DNA from: Epiperipatus broadwayi
Lineage: Eukaryota > Onychophora > Udeonychophora > Euonychophora > Peripatidae
NCBI GenBank assembly: GCA_028023455.1
Contig: JAQFVV010006199.1
Location: 558,001 to 622,000, forward strand
Direction: 5' to 3'
DNA length: 64,000 bases
In this document: piece after piece, positions 34,501 to 46,210 of the stretch
How the letters are laid out: every line of letters starts with the position of its first letter
Position numbering within the stretch: position 1 is the first letter of the stretch
Translations under genes and position numbers: made by a program
The notes under the pieces: generated by a model
The model's input: only the letters and a program-made list of their open reading frames with translations
Told to the model about the DNA's origin: nothing
Database searches by the model: none

Positions 34501-36380
34501 CACAAAAAGGAATTTTTACATATATAATGATCAGATGTACATACGTATGTCACAAAAGAAAAACAATACTAAGTGGTTTTATTTATAGTGAATGAAAGAT
34601 AACAGAAATTTTTATTATTGACATTAAAATAATTCACACAATGCTTTATTAATAGTGTTGCAGGCTATTTTCACTGCAACTGGATAGACATATATGAAAG
34701 ATCCATTGATCTTAATGATAAGAACAGACAAAATTTTACGTTATAATTTCTTCTTTAAAATATTCCAGCCAATGGAAGTGTTACGTAAAAGAAATCAAGA
34801 GAGAGAGACATGATTCATTAACTCTGTGGTTGGAGAACATAGAAATAAATAGGTGGTCAAACTCAACTAAATACTTTGGACAGGTTTAAATCACAGCCCT
34901 ACTTATGATTTAAGAAGAATGATAAAGTGACCCCCAGCAGGAATTTCCAGCCATAATTGAAACATTTCTATGAGATTTTGAAAAAGCTTTCCTAATAAAT
35001 AAAAATATACAAGACCATGCACAAAGGCGAGAGCATATAGTGGGCTGTGAGGCTCGAGACATAACAGTTACCAAGAGGTTAACACAAGACCAGATAGCTC
35101 TCCATCTCTAAACTAGGTTAGAGAGAAAAATGGAACCCGTTCGCTAAACGCGTGACCCGGATTCAGGATCAGAGTTTTTGTTGCTTATGTCCAGTTACGT
35201 ACATTGAAAGAACTGAGATCGACATGAGATCCAGAACAATTTATTTGTTTTTCAGAAGGTCCGAATGTAGGTATGTTAACCTAAGCAAACTTGGCAAAAG
35301 AAGCCCTGTCATATATGCTGAGCGGCCCAGTAGATCACCAAGGCACGATGCCATATAAATACAGTCAACAACCTTTAAATTTAAAAAGAAACCCTCTGCA
35401 AAATATATATATTCAGAAAGCTCAACTATCACTGAAAATCCGCAGAAAAATAGTAACTTCCCTTTTATAAAATTCAGATCACTAAAACAAGAGGGCGGAT
35501 ATTTTATTGATTTAGTTGAAGTTTAACCAACACACCCCAGAGTCAATGCTATTTAATAATTTTTAATACATATTGTCAAAATGTACTCTCTCTTATTACT
35601 AAAATATAAATGCGAACGTTTTATTTCACGCTCTTCAAAATATAACATTAAATTTGTAACCCTTCATTGACTAAAATATAATGGCATTTGATAAGGATCT
35701 TTCTTTTATATATATATAAAACTAAGTTAAAGTTTGGAAAGTTTTATAATAGAATATTTAGCAATTTAAATCTTGATTTTAAAATAGAGTTTTGCACTTT
35801 CTATGATTTGCTACCTTTCTTTCTAAATAAATATTTATATAAAATACAGGAGTATAATGGTGGAAAGTTAAATGAAGCATTTTTCAATTAAATTAATAAG
35901 AATTATCGCCGCCATTATATATATGTAATAACCCTGCCACCCATTAAAGTATTTAAAAAGAAAAGAAAGCAATTAATGAAATATAATTTCACAAGACTCA
36001 AATACATAGATTAAATATATATAGAAAAGCATAAATATAGATTGAATTTGCAAATTACAAAGATATTTTAATAATTTATGGGAACGTTACCGGTAACTAG
36101 ATGGGTGGGTCAAAATGAGTTCATTTGATGTTTCCCGCAGATCTTCCCCATTCTTCAAATTTGTTTTTCCATGTTTTTGAGGGCAGATTTTTACGGATAC
36201 AGGGCAGACACTTTGGTTCTCTGGCTGGCTTACATGATTAGAACTCCGGCCTCAGGAATGGCTCAGGAGAGCGAAGGCAAAGAGGTTACCCCCGCATTTT
36301 TGCAGAGCAACACATTTCTGGATTTTTTTTATTTATATGCCAAAAGAATAGAGTGCAGCTTGAAGTAAGTACAGCAAGCA
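34501..36380. other. Unassigned DNA with GC-richer patches
   Basis: Patches at about 35030-35360 and 36080-36320 are richer in G, C and CpG than the flanks. They contain frames of 65-68 codons (35152-35358 and 36171-36368, + strand) with balanced composition but no family I recognise. They may be exons or repeat fragments; splice signals alone do not decide. Confidence 0.3.
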
Positions 36381-39300
36381 AGAGTTCACTATATTGTCTA
36401 ATTTCTCAGCAAAATTTCTCCAACAAAATTCTTAAGATTTCTCTCTGACCTTCAGCACAGGTTACCCGCAAGCATAAGACCAAGAACAAAAGAAAATTTC
36501 TTTATTTACCCTTTTTCCATTATGTCTTTAATCTGCTAATTAGTAGCGAATCATGCCTGTTGTTTCAAATTTTTCCTGTTATCTATTATTTTATCTAACT
36601 CAGATAAATGTTTTACTAATTAAATTCCTTTTCTTAATAGATTCGATTTAATTAAGAAAATTTATCTTATCGAATTCTTCCAACATATATTTTAAAAATA
36701 GTTGCAAATATAATTTTAACTTTCTATATTTTATTTTATTAAATCTTTTTTTCTTTAACACAATTCCTTCTTTAATTTAGGCAACTATTTGAGAAAACGA
36801 TAAATTTAGTTTGAAAAAGAAACATACATTCACTGTGGTTGGACTTAGGGTTTTAGTTAGTCCACAGTGAATGGTGAAACCAGCATATATATATATATAT
36901 TGTACATATACATACAGTATTCAATTATTTAAAAAAAAAAAAAATTTTTTTTATTCTTTTATACATACAGAGATTTATATGTATAGATTTATTATTATGA
37001 ATAAGCAGTTCTTTTTGTGATTTATTATATAATATTTTTTATTATTAAATAATATGTGTTAAATTTATTTAACTTTCATTTTGTTAAAAGAGAGTAAATC
37101 AGAAAGGTGTAAAATAAAATTGTTAGATTAGGAGATAAAAATTGTACACGTGTGAAACAATGAATAGATCTGTACAAACACAAAGATGCTTTTACACTTA
37201 TTTCTGATGGCTATAGATGGCCAGCTTTGTTGTTATCTGTATCTTAAGATTATTTTTACAAAAGAGGTGCTTTGATGTAGATGATAGCGATCAATTTTAA
37301 GTCAAACTTGTGAAGCTTTGATTTTTTTTTTAAGATAAAGATTTCCAGATGTTTTTTTTTCTTTGGTTGAAATTCGCGATATAAATGATTAAAACAATTT
37401 TTTTAATCAGTCAGTCTTAAATTTTTTTAGAGAGATGATCAGTTAATCATAAATTTTTTTAGAGAGATGATCAGTCAGTCATAAATTTTTTTAGAGAGAG
37501 ATGATCAGTTAAATTATTATTATTATTTTGAGACTCAACTCAGTCGGTCCTTCCTTGTTATAATTCTTAAGCAGAAATGTAAGCTCAGATTTTTTTTTTT
37601 AAAAGAGAGTGAACGCTTTAATTTTTTTTTCACTCCTTGAAAGTTGAAAAAAAAAGAGCAAATGAAATGTGCGTTTATATAAAGCAATTTTCAAGCAATA
37701 TTAAAGAATAGGAGAGAAATGGAACAAGATTGAATTTATTATAAGTTAGTAATAATTATAAAAATGATATTAACATATTTGGTTATGCATAATACAATGC
37801 CTCTGCATTGCTAAACCATTTTTTCTGCTTCCTGATTAATACAGAATGAGTCAAAATCGCTGATCTGTCTATGAAATCATGTATCCAGTAATAACCAACA
37901 AAATGATAAATTTTGAAGCCAACCACGCAAGCTATATGGAATGCTTTGTTCCTAGTTCCTGTCTTATTAAAAGCTCACTGCCTTCGAACCAATGGAGAAG
38001 GGGAAATAGGAGGAAAAGAAAATTTAAAACAGCTATGTAGAACCAAGTTTGAAGCCATAAATCAAATTTTTGTTGATTTACCTCAATCATCTAAAGTGTC
38101 GACAGCAATTATTTTTTTTAAAGAAGAGAAACAAGCAAATCCACCGGTACCTACTTATTCAAAGTACTTATAATAACTTTTTTTTTTTAAATGGTAGAAG
38201 GAAGCCAATCAACAGTGAATAATAATGGAATTGAAGAAACAAGAAAGTCAATTGATTCAGCATTATCTTAAAAGTATCTGCAATAACTTTCTTTTTTTTT
38301 GTTGTTGTTGGTGAGCAAAGAAAAGCAGTCTAAAATTCAAATTCAGGACATTAATAAGAAGTAAAAAGTAGACGGGTAAATATGAACTTTCTTTAACCGA
38401 TTTTATTCTTTTACTTATTAAAAGTAAACCTTAATTTACTGGTCAAAGCAATTTTCTTTTTTTGATACAGAAACATTAAAGACTTGTTTATCTATAGTTA
38501 TTTGCAATATCTCACAACATAGCACAAACATAGTTTAAATCTTTAAACTTAAATTTTTCATTATTTTTTTTTATTATATATTGTAATGTTGAAATGTTTT
38601 TTTTTTAATTGTTCTTCAGTTGTTAATGATAATGAGCAACCTATAGATATATGCATTTATAATGTTTTTTTATTTTTATTTTATCTTGTTGCATATTAAA
38701 AATTAATATATGTATTTTATTTTCTTTCGCTATAAGGTTGCAAAAGAAAAAGATATTTTTATATATGTAATTTTTGGGTATACATTTTAAACATATATGT
38801 TAACATTACCGAATGCGTGAATGTGTAACTGCTTATCCAAACACATCAAAGAATAGGTTATATATGATTAGTTTAAAATGGTAAATTAAAAAGTAGGGCA
38901 TTACATTTGAATGGAAATGAAATAACATATACAAGTTACACCTGAAATTTATTTTATGATATGATAAGTAAGAAAAGTCTTAAATAAGCATTTATAGAAT
39001 ATGTATTTTTTTTTAATATTGATTTAAGTCAGCTTATTTTGAGATATCAAGAAAGATGACAAACCTATATATTAAGTTTATTTGCTTATACTTATATAAA
39101 TTTTTTTTATTAATTTTATATAAATTTTTATATTAATAAACCATTTATTTAATTGTCGATTTGACTTTAAAGAAGGAAAGAAAGAGTAGTAGTGTTAATA
39201 AAATATAATTATATATCTTAATTGGTTTCCGAGTAATTATTAAGAATATTGTGTTTTGTTTTTTTTTTTTTGTCTTAATTCTATCATTTTAATTCAGCAT

Positions 39301-39429
39301 CATTGCTCGCAGTTATTAAGTATTACCATTCGTATATATTGAGCAATCACTTGCAAATATTAAGCGTCCGCAAAATAATAGGTAAACTAGAATGTTGATA
39401 TTTAAGTATTTAAGGATTATGCTTGAGAA
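36381..39429. other. AT-rich DNA, no gene recognised
   Basis: A short hairpin, CATTCACTGTGG ... CCACAGTGAATG, is at about 36829-36876. A threefold repeat of TTTTTTTAGAGAGATGATCAGT is around 37415-37510. The frame 37913-38173 (+, 86 codons, ...KFEAINQIFVDLPQSSKVST) is not recognised and lacks a clear partner exon. Confidence 0.4.
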
Positions 39430-40240
39430 TAACCAAATTTTGATAATTATAGTTCAACATAGAAAGCTAAAATTGTGTTGTGTCCATGAATTTAGATCAT
39501 CCTCATCAAAGATGGATATCATGTTATTAGTTAAAAATGTTTCAAATAATACTATATAAAAGTTATGATCGCCATCAATCATCATTAATAAATTATAATC
39601 ATTAAATTTAATGTTTAGCGTAATGAATATGTTTTAGTAAATAGGGGTTTATAGAAAATTGAATATTATGCAAAGAGATTCATGATGATCAATCATCACC
39701 ATTAGTATTATTAAATCCCAGTATGAAATATGATAATTTTAATAGATGCCTATAAGTTTATAAAGATGAATTTATTGTTGTGAGTTTATTGATAAGCCAT
39801 GGCTGGTATCATCATCACTATTATAATCATTATTATGATATTATTATCATCATCATCATTATTACCTTTATTGTGATAAATAATTTAGTTAAATGGCCAT
39901 CAATATCAATAATGGTCTTCACATGCTTGTTTGGAAGCCATTAATAGGATTATACATGTCTGTTCATCAATATACGCTAATGAGCTAGCAATGTCTATAA
40001 GAATCTTTGATCTATAGTATAAACTTTGGTAATATTGGGATCCTGTAATTTTATCAATATAGATAAAATGTAAGAATGTCATTTTTGTTCAATAGTCATC
40101 CAAGTCATGTGTAATAAATATGTACTGAATGAGTTTGAACTCAAGTACACTATAAATAGATACTTATCTAGATTGAAAACAATCTAGTGGCGCTCATGGG
40201 AAAACACATGTACTTAGCTAAACTGAATAAAGAGTGATAT
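39430..40240 (-). mobile_element. SINE-like repeat, copy 1 (with ATC-rich body)
   Basis: About 40110-40210 matches 56310-56400: TTGAACTCAAGTAC / TCAAACCGGTACAT, then TCTAGATT..AA..AATCTAGTGGCGC. On the minus strand GAGTTCAAACTCA (40128-40140) fits a B box and GCGCCACTAGATT precedes it. Both copies lie beside a (CAT)n stretch on the plus-strand upstream side (39800-39870 and 55955-55980), so the body may extend there. Confidence 0.4.
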
Positions 40241-40824
40241 CATCCCTTTCCAACTTCATAATATTAGTTTTATAAAATATATTTTTTTATAAGTTGTCAT
40301 GAATAGCACCCGTGTGTGCATATGACCATGAATGGTCTTATATATTTGGAAAGAAGGATAGGAAGGATTCTTTGTTAGAAGAACCTAGTATTGGAGATAA
40401 GCATAAGGCACTCCAGGAATCTCACAGTGGGTACTTTTATTCAGTTGCTATATTTAATATTATTTTTATTAGATGACAATGGCCAGTATGTTTTATTGTT
40501 CAGATGACTGCCCCAATATATAAATAAATACCAAGAATCTTTAATGCTGATATTTTCAAGTGGCACAGTGATTCTATAATTTCTTTATCTATGCTATGAT
40601 GAATTAATATAGTTACAAATGGTACAGATTGGATAGGCACATATCTAATAATTAATAATTTCCCCTATCTAAATATTTATTATAGTTACAAATACATATC
40701 TTTTATATTAATTTAATAATTTCAAATATCTAAATAATACATATTTATATTAATTTATAAAATATTGTTACAAATGGCAATTTATAAATAATTGTTACAA
40801 TATATATATATATATATATATATA
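40241..40824. other. AT-rich DNA ending in (TA)n
   Basis: No gene recognised. An imperfect repeat of ATTTATTATAGTTACAAATA-type strings occurs at 40610-40800, and a (TA)n run (40800-40825) abuts the palindrome. Confidence 0.5.
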
Positions 40825-40916
40825 TCCACAGATGGCGTCCTACCAAAAACACCTATCAAGCGTATTTTCGTTTACATAAACGTCAGAGTAGTTAGTATTC
40901 ACTATCTCTAACTATA

Positions 40917-40974
40917 ATTCCACTTTCAGATCATGATTTCAAGCTATTTGCTATCGTCAGTGAAAGACAGGAAT
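40917..40974 (-). ncRNA. Type I hammerhead ribozyme, left palindrome arm
   Basis: Mirror image of 41465-41522 on the minus strand. It has the same core CTGACGA, stem II, GAAA and helices. The only difference is one base in the helix I internal loop (TGT for TAT, 40968), which leaves pairing unchanged. Confidence 0.83.
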
Positions 40975-41464
40975 AAAGAAACTAGATCTAAATACAAACT
41001 CTGAGCGTTTATGAAACAATTTCTATTCAGCTTGCAAGCGTGAATTTTTTAGACACGTAATGTCTTCAAACTCAGCATAGCAAACCAGATAGCTATATGG
41101 GTCTGATCTCAGTTCAGCATCACCACATAGTAGAAGCCTCTGCAATCTATATCATTGCAAGAAAGACCTCAAAGGTACATTTATGATAAACAAAAATGCA
41201 AGTTAAAAAACTTGCTAGCGTTAGCAAGTTTTTTAACTTGCATTTTTGTTTATCATAAATGTACCTTTGAGGTCTTTCTTGCAATGATATAGATTGCAGA
41301 GGCTTCTACTATGTGGTGATGCTGAACTGAGATCAGACCCATATAGCTATCTGGTTTGCTATGCTGAGTTTGAAGACATTACGTGTCTAAAAAATTCACG
41401 CTTGCAAGCTGAATAGAAATTGTTTCATAAACGCTCAGAGTTTGTATTTAGATCTAGTTTCTTT

Positions 41465-41522
41465 ATTCCTATCTTTCACTGACGATAGCAAATAGCTTGA
41501 AATCATGATCTGAAAGTGGAAT
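41465..41522 (+). ncRNA. Type I hammerhead ribozyme, right palindrome arm, intact
   Basis: Inner helix I CTTTCA (41473-41478) pairs perfectly with TGAAAG (41511-41516). Outer helix I ATTCC (41465-41469) pairs with GGAAT (41518-41522) across an internal loop TAT/T. The core is CTGACGA (41479-41485), stem II AGC, AAATA, GCT with a U-U at the 10.1-11.1 position, and GAA at 41499-41501. Helix III ATCATGAT is self-complementary, and C41510 is at the cleavage site. All invariant core bases are present. Confidence 0.85.
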
Positions 41523-41624
41523 TATAGTTAGAGATAGTGAATACTAACTACTCTGACGTTTATGTAAACGAAAATACGCTTGATAGGTGTTTTTGGTAGG
41601 ACGCCATCTGTGGACATAAATACA

Positions 41625-41659
41625 AGCGTTAGCAAGTTTTTTAACTTGCATTTTTGTTT

Positions 41660-41665
<6 letters not shown>
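41625..41665 (+). repeat. 41-bp copy of the palindrome centre (start of a next unit)
   Basis: AGCGTTAGCAAGTTTTTTAA and the 21 bases after it repeat 41217-41257 exactly, 408 bp downstream. This gives the unit length of the family and shows a head-to-tail junction at 41615-41624. Confidence 0.95.
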
Positions 41666-41699
<34 letters not shown>

Positions 41700-41739
41700 G
41701 CTTCAGTATACCACTCTTATTTTCAATAATTACCATGAA

Positions 41740-42750
41740 AGAGATGTCTTAATCAGGAAAGAAAATATATCTGGATCAATTGAAGCTTCAATAATGAATA
41801 TAATCATATCTCTAGATACTTCAAACATTAAAATTCTCATTTGTGCATACTATTCATAACTAACCAACTACAATATTATGAATCAATAAATCATGCCCCA
41901 TTTATCTTAATGAATAATTTCAACTACCAAATGTAACATTTCTCTAGGAAATTAAATTGATATCTCTTAATTCATATTACTATATTTAGTGAGATTTTTC
42001 CAAAAAGTGCATATTCATTTTCGAATGGCAATTCATCAGCACTGATTAATCACATTGTCTTTCCTCCTGGTTATTGGCTAAATCCTAAAATCACCATCAC
42101 ATCAGTGTTTTTCACTTACCATATATTGATGGAATTGAAGTTAGCATCAATTATCATAAAAGAACCAAACTTTAATACATATATTAGAAAATAATCCCAT
42201 TTGATTTACAACTAAATATTGATGATCTATCAAAAAATATTAATAATAATTTTAATTTAAGAGGTGCAAAAATTAGGATTTTTATAATCTACAAACAAAT
42301 CATTTATTAAAAAAATCATCAATTCATTTTCTGAAACTATACTTCATAAAAGAAATCTCTGATATATTAAGATTTATGTAAGATTCCCAGATGACCATAG
42401 TCAAAAAATAACCTACTTTAAAAAAAAATCACTATAATATCATGATCTGATTCAAAAGTATATTCACAAGATATTCAGACTTTAAAATTCAGGAATATAA
42501 TTGAATCATCTTTTAAACTGGTCTGTATAACTATAAAATGTACCTAGACAAGAATATATTACCAAAGATGAATGTATACATTAAAGAAAAAAAACAATGG
42601 TAGCATTTTAGCAGAAAGTCAGGTGGTCCATGCAATTAATAAATATTACAAACATTTAATCCATCATCATAGAACTGATTGAAAAATCCAAATTTATCAT
42701 AACTATCTTATATTTATTTTCTTTGAAAATGTGATTGAACATTAAACAGA
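41740..42750 (+). pseudogene. Probable LINE endonuclease-domain fragment
   Basis: The frame near 41800-41880 reads IIISLDTSNIKILICAYYS, a stop, and LTNYNIMNQ, like the middle strands of APE endonucleases ('..L.ICAVYSPT'). It is followed in another frame by PFILMNNFNYQM, in the position of 'LLGDFN', and then SSALINHIVFPPG ('S.LIDHI'). The plus strand is A/C-leaning like the other LINEs here. No RT motif C is readable downstream before the next repeat. Which of the window's LINE families it belongs to is unclear. Confidence 0.45.
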
Positions 42751-42889
42751 GTAAAACCTGCTTTTGGATTTTCAAATGTTACATCTTATTTGTAATGAAA
42801 AAAATCATTTTTTCTTGTGGCAGTTTTAAACAACCTACTTGTTAAATAGGAGTTTAGCAAGGTTACAATTACTAAACATACTTTTTGAT

Positions 42890-43760
42890 TTTCTTTATGC
42901 TACTTACAGTAAGTTTTAGAAAGCAGTGATAGATGCCAGATGATAGTACTTGATATCCTATACTTTTCTGTCCAAAATCCCCATATTAATTGCAAACATG
43001 ACTTTCATCAATGAGGATCTTGGGATCTTGAAACAATGCAACTAGATCTTTAGAATGTAATGTATCTTTCCTCCAGCTCCTATCATTTATCTCTATGTTA
43101 TACTATCAAGCTATTAGCCCAAATTGAGAAACACAGGATAGAAACTTATTAAACACTGTCATCTGGGTAACTATCATTGCTTTCTAAACTTCTGTAAGTA
43201 GCATAAAAAAAGTACAAAGTAGGCTATTAAAATAGCAATAAGTAAGCTGGAATCACATGATAGGTCAGGTGATATTTATTGATGCATATCAAATTCTGGC
43301 CACAGGATAGAGATGACTTTAGCTATTAAAAACTAGGAATACCATAATATTTAGAATCTGAACTAGTTTCAGTTCTATATGACTATAGAAGTAAGTTGTC
43401 TTGCATTGAAAACATTTATATATTTTTTAGTTTGGGGTAGTAGTTCTACAGTATGTCATAGAGATAAATGATAGGAGTCAGAGGAAAGCTGCATTAGATT
43501 CTAAAGATCCATGTGCACTGTTTCAAGATCTAAAAGTTCTTCACTGATGAAAGCTAAGCTTGAACCTAGTCTGTGGATTATGGATAGAAAAGCATAGGAT
43601 AGAAATTTTTAAGTGCTATACTCTGACAACTATCTTTGCTTTCTAAAGCTTACTGTAAGTGGCATAAAGAATGTGAAAAAGTATTTTACTAAACAGCAAT
43701 AAGTAAGCTGACATCATATGATAGTTCGTAAATATTTTATTGGTGTGTACAATTATTAAA
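42890..43760. repeat. Family B repeat cluster, inverted and tandem
   Basis: 43140-43300 and 43600-43750 are direct copies (GCTTTCTAAA..TCTGTAAGTRGCATAAA, then AGCAATAAGTAAGCTGRNATCA). 42890-43110 is an inverted copy of parts of the same unit: TATGCTACTTACAGTAAGTT, and AGATCTTTAGAATGTAATGTATC against 43440-43540. Unit spacing is about 460 bp. A worn ribozyme sits in the plus unit, and a more worn one (TTGATGA, minus strand, 43003-43009) in the inverted unit. Confidence 0.7.
43530..43590 (+). ncRNA. Hammerhead ribozyme, family B, decayed
   Basis: The core CTGATGA (43544-43550) and a four-pair stem II (AAGC, TAA, GCTT) are intact, but GAAA reads GAAC, removing the pair next to the cleavage site. 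Inner helix I (TTCTTCA with TGTGGA) carries a mismatch. Probably inactive. Confidence 0.45.
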
Positions 43761-43929
43761 TTTAATAAAATGTTTACATACCTTAAATAAATCACATGAC
43801 GAATTCAATACATTTTAAATAATAATTATATGAGTATTTAATATTTATTAGAGACAGTTGTAAAAGAGAAAGAAAAAATTAATCAAGTATTTTTTTGCTC
43901 TCTTTCTTCAATAATATTTAAATTGTTAA

Positions 43930-44160
43930 AGAAAAATCAATAAGATTTATAAAAAAAAATGATTATTAAAATGTGGATCTGATCATGGCAATAAGATGAT
44001 GAAGATGGAGTTGGAGATGCAATACTATATTGAAGCGGGATAATGAAAGAAATTTTATTATAAATAAAGAAATTATTGACCTTTGCTACTTTGTGATGTG
44101 TGCTATAAATATTGGGTACTTTAAAAGTTTTGCAAGAGTTTGTTTATAATTTTTTTTAAA
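43930..44160 (+). pseudogene. CR1/Jockey-like LINE 3' end
   Basis: The frame near 44050-44145 reads RNFIINKEIIDLCYFVMCAI then NIGYFKSFARVCL, which fits the C-terminal 'R..F..NRVIDLWNSLP..VV.A.....FK' block of CR1/Jockey elements. GGATCTGATCATGGCAATAA (43975) is shared with 33640-34080. Everything upstream of this block is missing. Confidence 0.5.
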
Positions 44161-44269
44161 GAAAGGAAAAAGGGAGAAGTTAAATTGATTATTTAAAAGA
44201 GTGTTTATCAATTTTTCGAGAAAGAAAGAAAACCCAAGATATTAACATTTTCTCTTTGTATTGTACCGG

Positions 44270-46210
44270 TAAAAATCACCATGCTTAATCACACACAGTA
44301 ATCCGAATTCAAACCCAGTCCACGTCTAGGAACAAATTCCAAAATGCAAACTAAATTCAAACCCAAAACCCTGGCATGACCCACCGATGACAACATTACA
44401 ACGGTACGGGGTTTTCCCTTTACTAGCTCATCGAAAAACACAGACTAAATTACCTACAATCAGCTAGTTCATAGATATCTTATAGTCGGGATATTGGTAC
44501 GGCTAATAATTTAATGTATATATTTAAGTTGTCGATACAGACAGCAGGTGATTGACTAGATTTCGAGAGTAATAATGCAAGAGAGACAAAATTAGGTTAG
44601 ATAAATTTTTAATAAATTATTGAAAGCATTGAATAATATTATTTACAGGTACGGTAAAACTCTCATATGTATTTTATAATAAATTGCTGCTAGTCATCAA
44701 TAATCGGTTTGTACTGATTAACAAACTCATGCCAATATTTATGTGTTTAAATGGTTGTACAGGTTGATATGAGAATCAGAGTAATTGGAGCACTTAAAAT
44801 ATTTAACTACTAGTTTATATTAAGTTGTTTTATTTTAATAGATTCAAACCATTGCGTATACGGATAAATGGGAGGCGGTTTTATATAAAAATATAATATA
44901 TAATACTGATGTACTGATGGTTGCAGGGATTAAGGTATACTACAAATAATAACTTGCGGTGCATTGACGGAATACCGGGCGGCTTGTACTTTGACAAGTC
45001 TTAATGCCCCCAAGTAGATCCGGGACACTACAACCAGCCGGGCTCATTTTCGAACCCCGGTGATCCAAGAGATTACCTGGAGAAGAATTTCTTTCTCTCC
45101 ATGTGGTAGTAAAACGAGACGCCAACTTAGGCGAAGGTAAAGGCATTGCCACAGTAACATCGAGGAAGAGTGATCGGAAGTGGATTTTAAAACGAAATTA
45201 TATAAAACCTTTTCTCTCCGTAACATTTTCTACGCAACAGTCCGATATAACTATTCAATAAAACATGGCGAAATCAAACGATCGCAAAAGTAACAATTAA
45301 TTAATTTCACTCTGAAACCCATAACTCCCCAGATTGTTCGGAAGGTAATAATAGCAATAACATATTCACTTATTATCATTACTCCGTAATAATATATAAA
45401 AAAAATATAATAAAATTTTAGACTATTTTAAGTATTTGAGATTTGGAGTATAGATTAAAATATCATGACAAAGTAAAAGAAACAATAAAAATACTTGAAT
45501 ATTTCTCAACTCAACATAAATGAAACAATTTTTAGTTCGATAAAAGAAAATTACTTTTAAAATGAATATAATAAATATTATGAGATAAACTTTACTGACT
45601 TTAACTAGAGTTGAGAAATATTATTATTGGCATCGTTTTGTTTGTAAAATAAGTAATAGTAAAAATATAAATGTATTCACAAATGGATTATTAGTAGGCA
45701 CAAATATTAATAATTATCATCTAAAGACTAGAGCACAGAAATATTAGAGAAGAAATTTACTGACAGGTTTTAGTGTAACATTTTCAAATGGAAAACAAGA
45801 AATTTACATGCAATTAATTAGGTTAACAGATTAAATATAAAATTATTACTGAGAGGAAAGTTAAAAAGTTCATGTAACAAAAGTTACCATTCTTTCTTCG
45901 TCCGGCTTTTCTTCTTGCGGTGATATGTATGAAGAACGTAGGCGCGCATTTTGAATTTCTTAGAACGGCATGGTTAATTTAAATGTTGGAATTTGGAAGA
46001 CTGGAAGCACGGAAAACATTACAGATCAGCGGTACGAAAGATTTAAATTGGCAGAACAGGGATCAGCTTCTTGGACTTAGCCCATCATGATTGCAGTTTA
46101 CCGGGCAACTTCTTAATAACGGTTGAAGTGATTTCTCTGGAACAACTACTTTGCTGTAGCTTGAGACGATCTAAGCACAGCCAAGTCAAAAGTTAGAGTG
46201 TCTATATTAT
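44270..46210. other. CpG- and GC-richer unassigned region
   Basis: Patches at 44270-44470, 44900-45310 and 45890-46200 are visibly richer in CG than the rest. 44990-45070 includes GAACCCCGGTGATCC, a possible inverted B box. A pyrimidine run (CCTTTTCTCTCC, 45206-45217) and an ATGG start (45265) give only 11 codons before a stop. On the minus strand 45950 to 45880 a 21-codon basic frame (MRAYVLHTYHRKKKSRTKK...) ends in a stop. These could be a promoter and small exons, or repeats; no family is recognised. Confidence 0.3.

Larger units (their letters stand above)
40825..41614. repeat. 790-bp near-perfect palindrome: two inverted ribozyme-bearing units
   Basis: Arms 40825-41219 and 41220-41614 are exact inverse complements with no spacer and only two mismatched pairs (40968/41471 and 41218/41221). 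The outer ends read TCCACAGATGGCGTCC. Each arm is one unit of a 408-bp repeat: after the right arm, 41625-41665 repeats the unit's first 41 bases, so the locus is inverted plus head-to-tail. Each arm holds a complete hammerhead. (TA)n runs flank the locus at 40800-40825 and 41663-41694. The near identity of the arms means recent formation or gene conversion. A Penelope-like/retrozyme origin is the best fit; an assembly artefact must be excluded. Confidence 0.95.

Noticed and set aside
36171-36368. Frame with balanced composition (DFYGYRADTLVLWLA...)
   Set aside because: No family recognised and no support for a start or splice sites. Kept only as part of a GC-richer unassigned region.
37913-38173. 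86-codon frame (...KFEAINQIFVDLPQ...)
   Set aside because: Not recognisable and isolated, so not called as a gene.
45265-45300. Pyrimidine run plus ATGGCGAAATC start, resembling a ribosomal-protein mRNA 5' end
   Set aside because: The frame stops after 11 codons and no continuation was found in the next frames.
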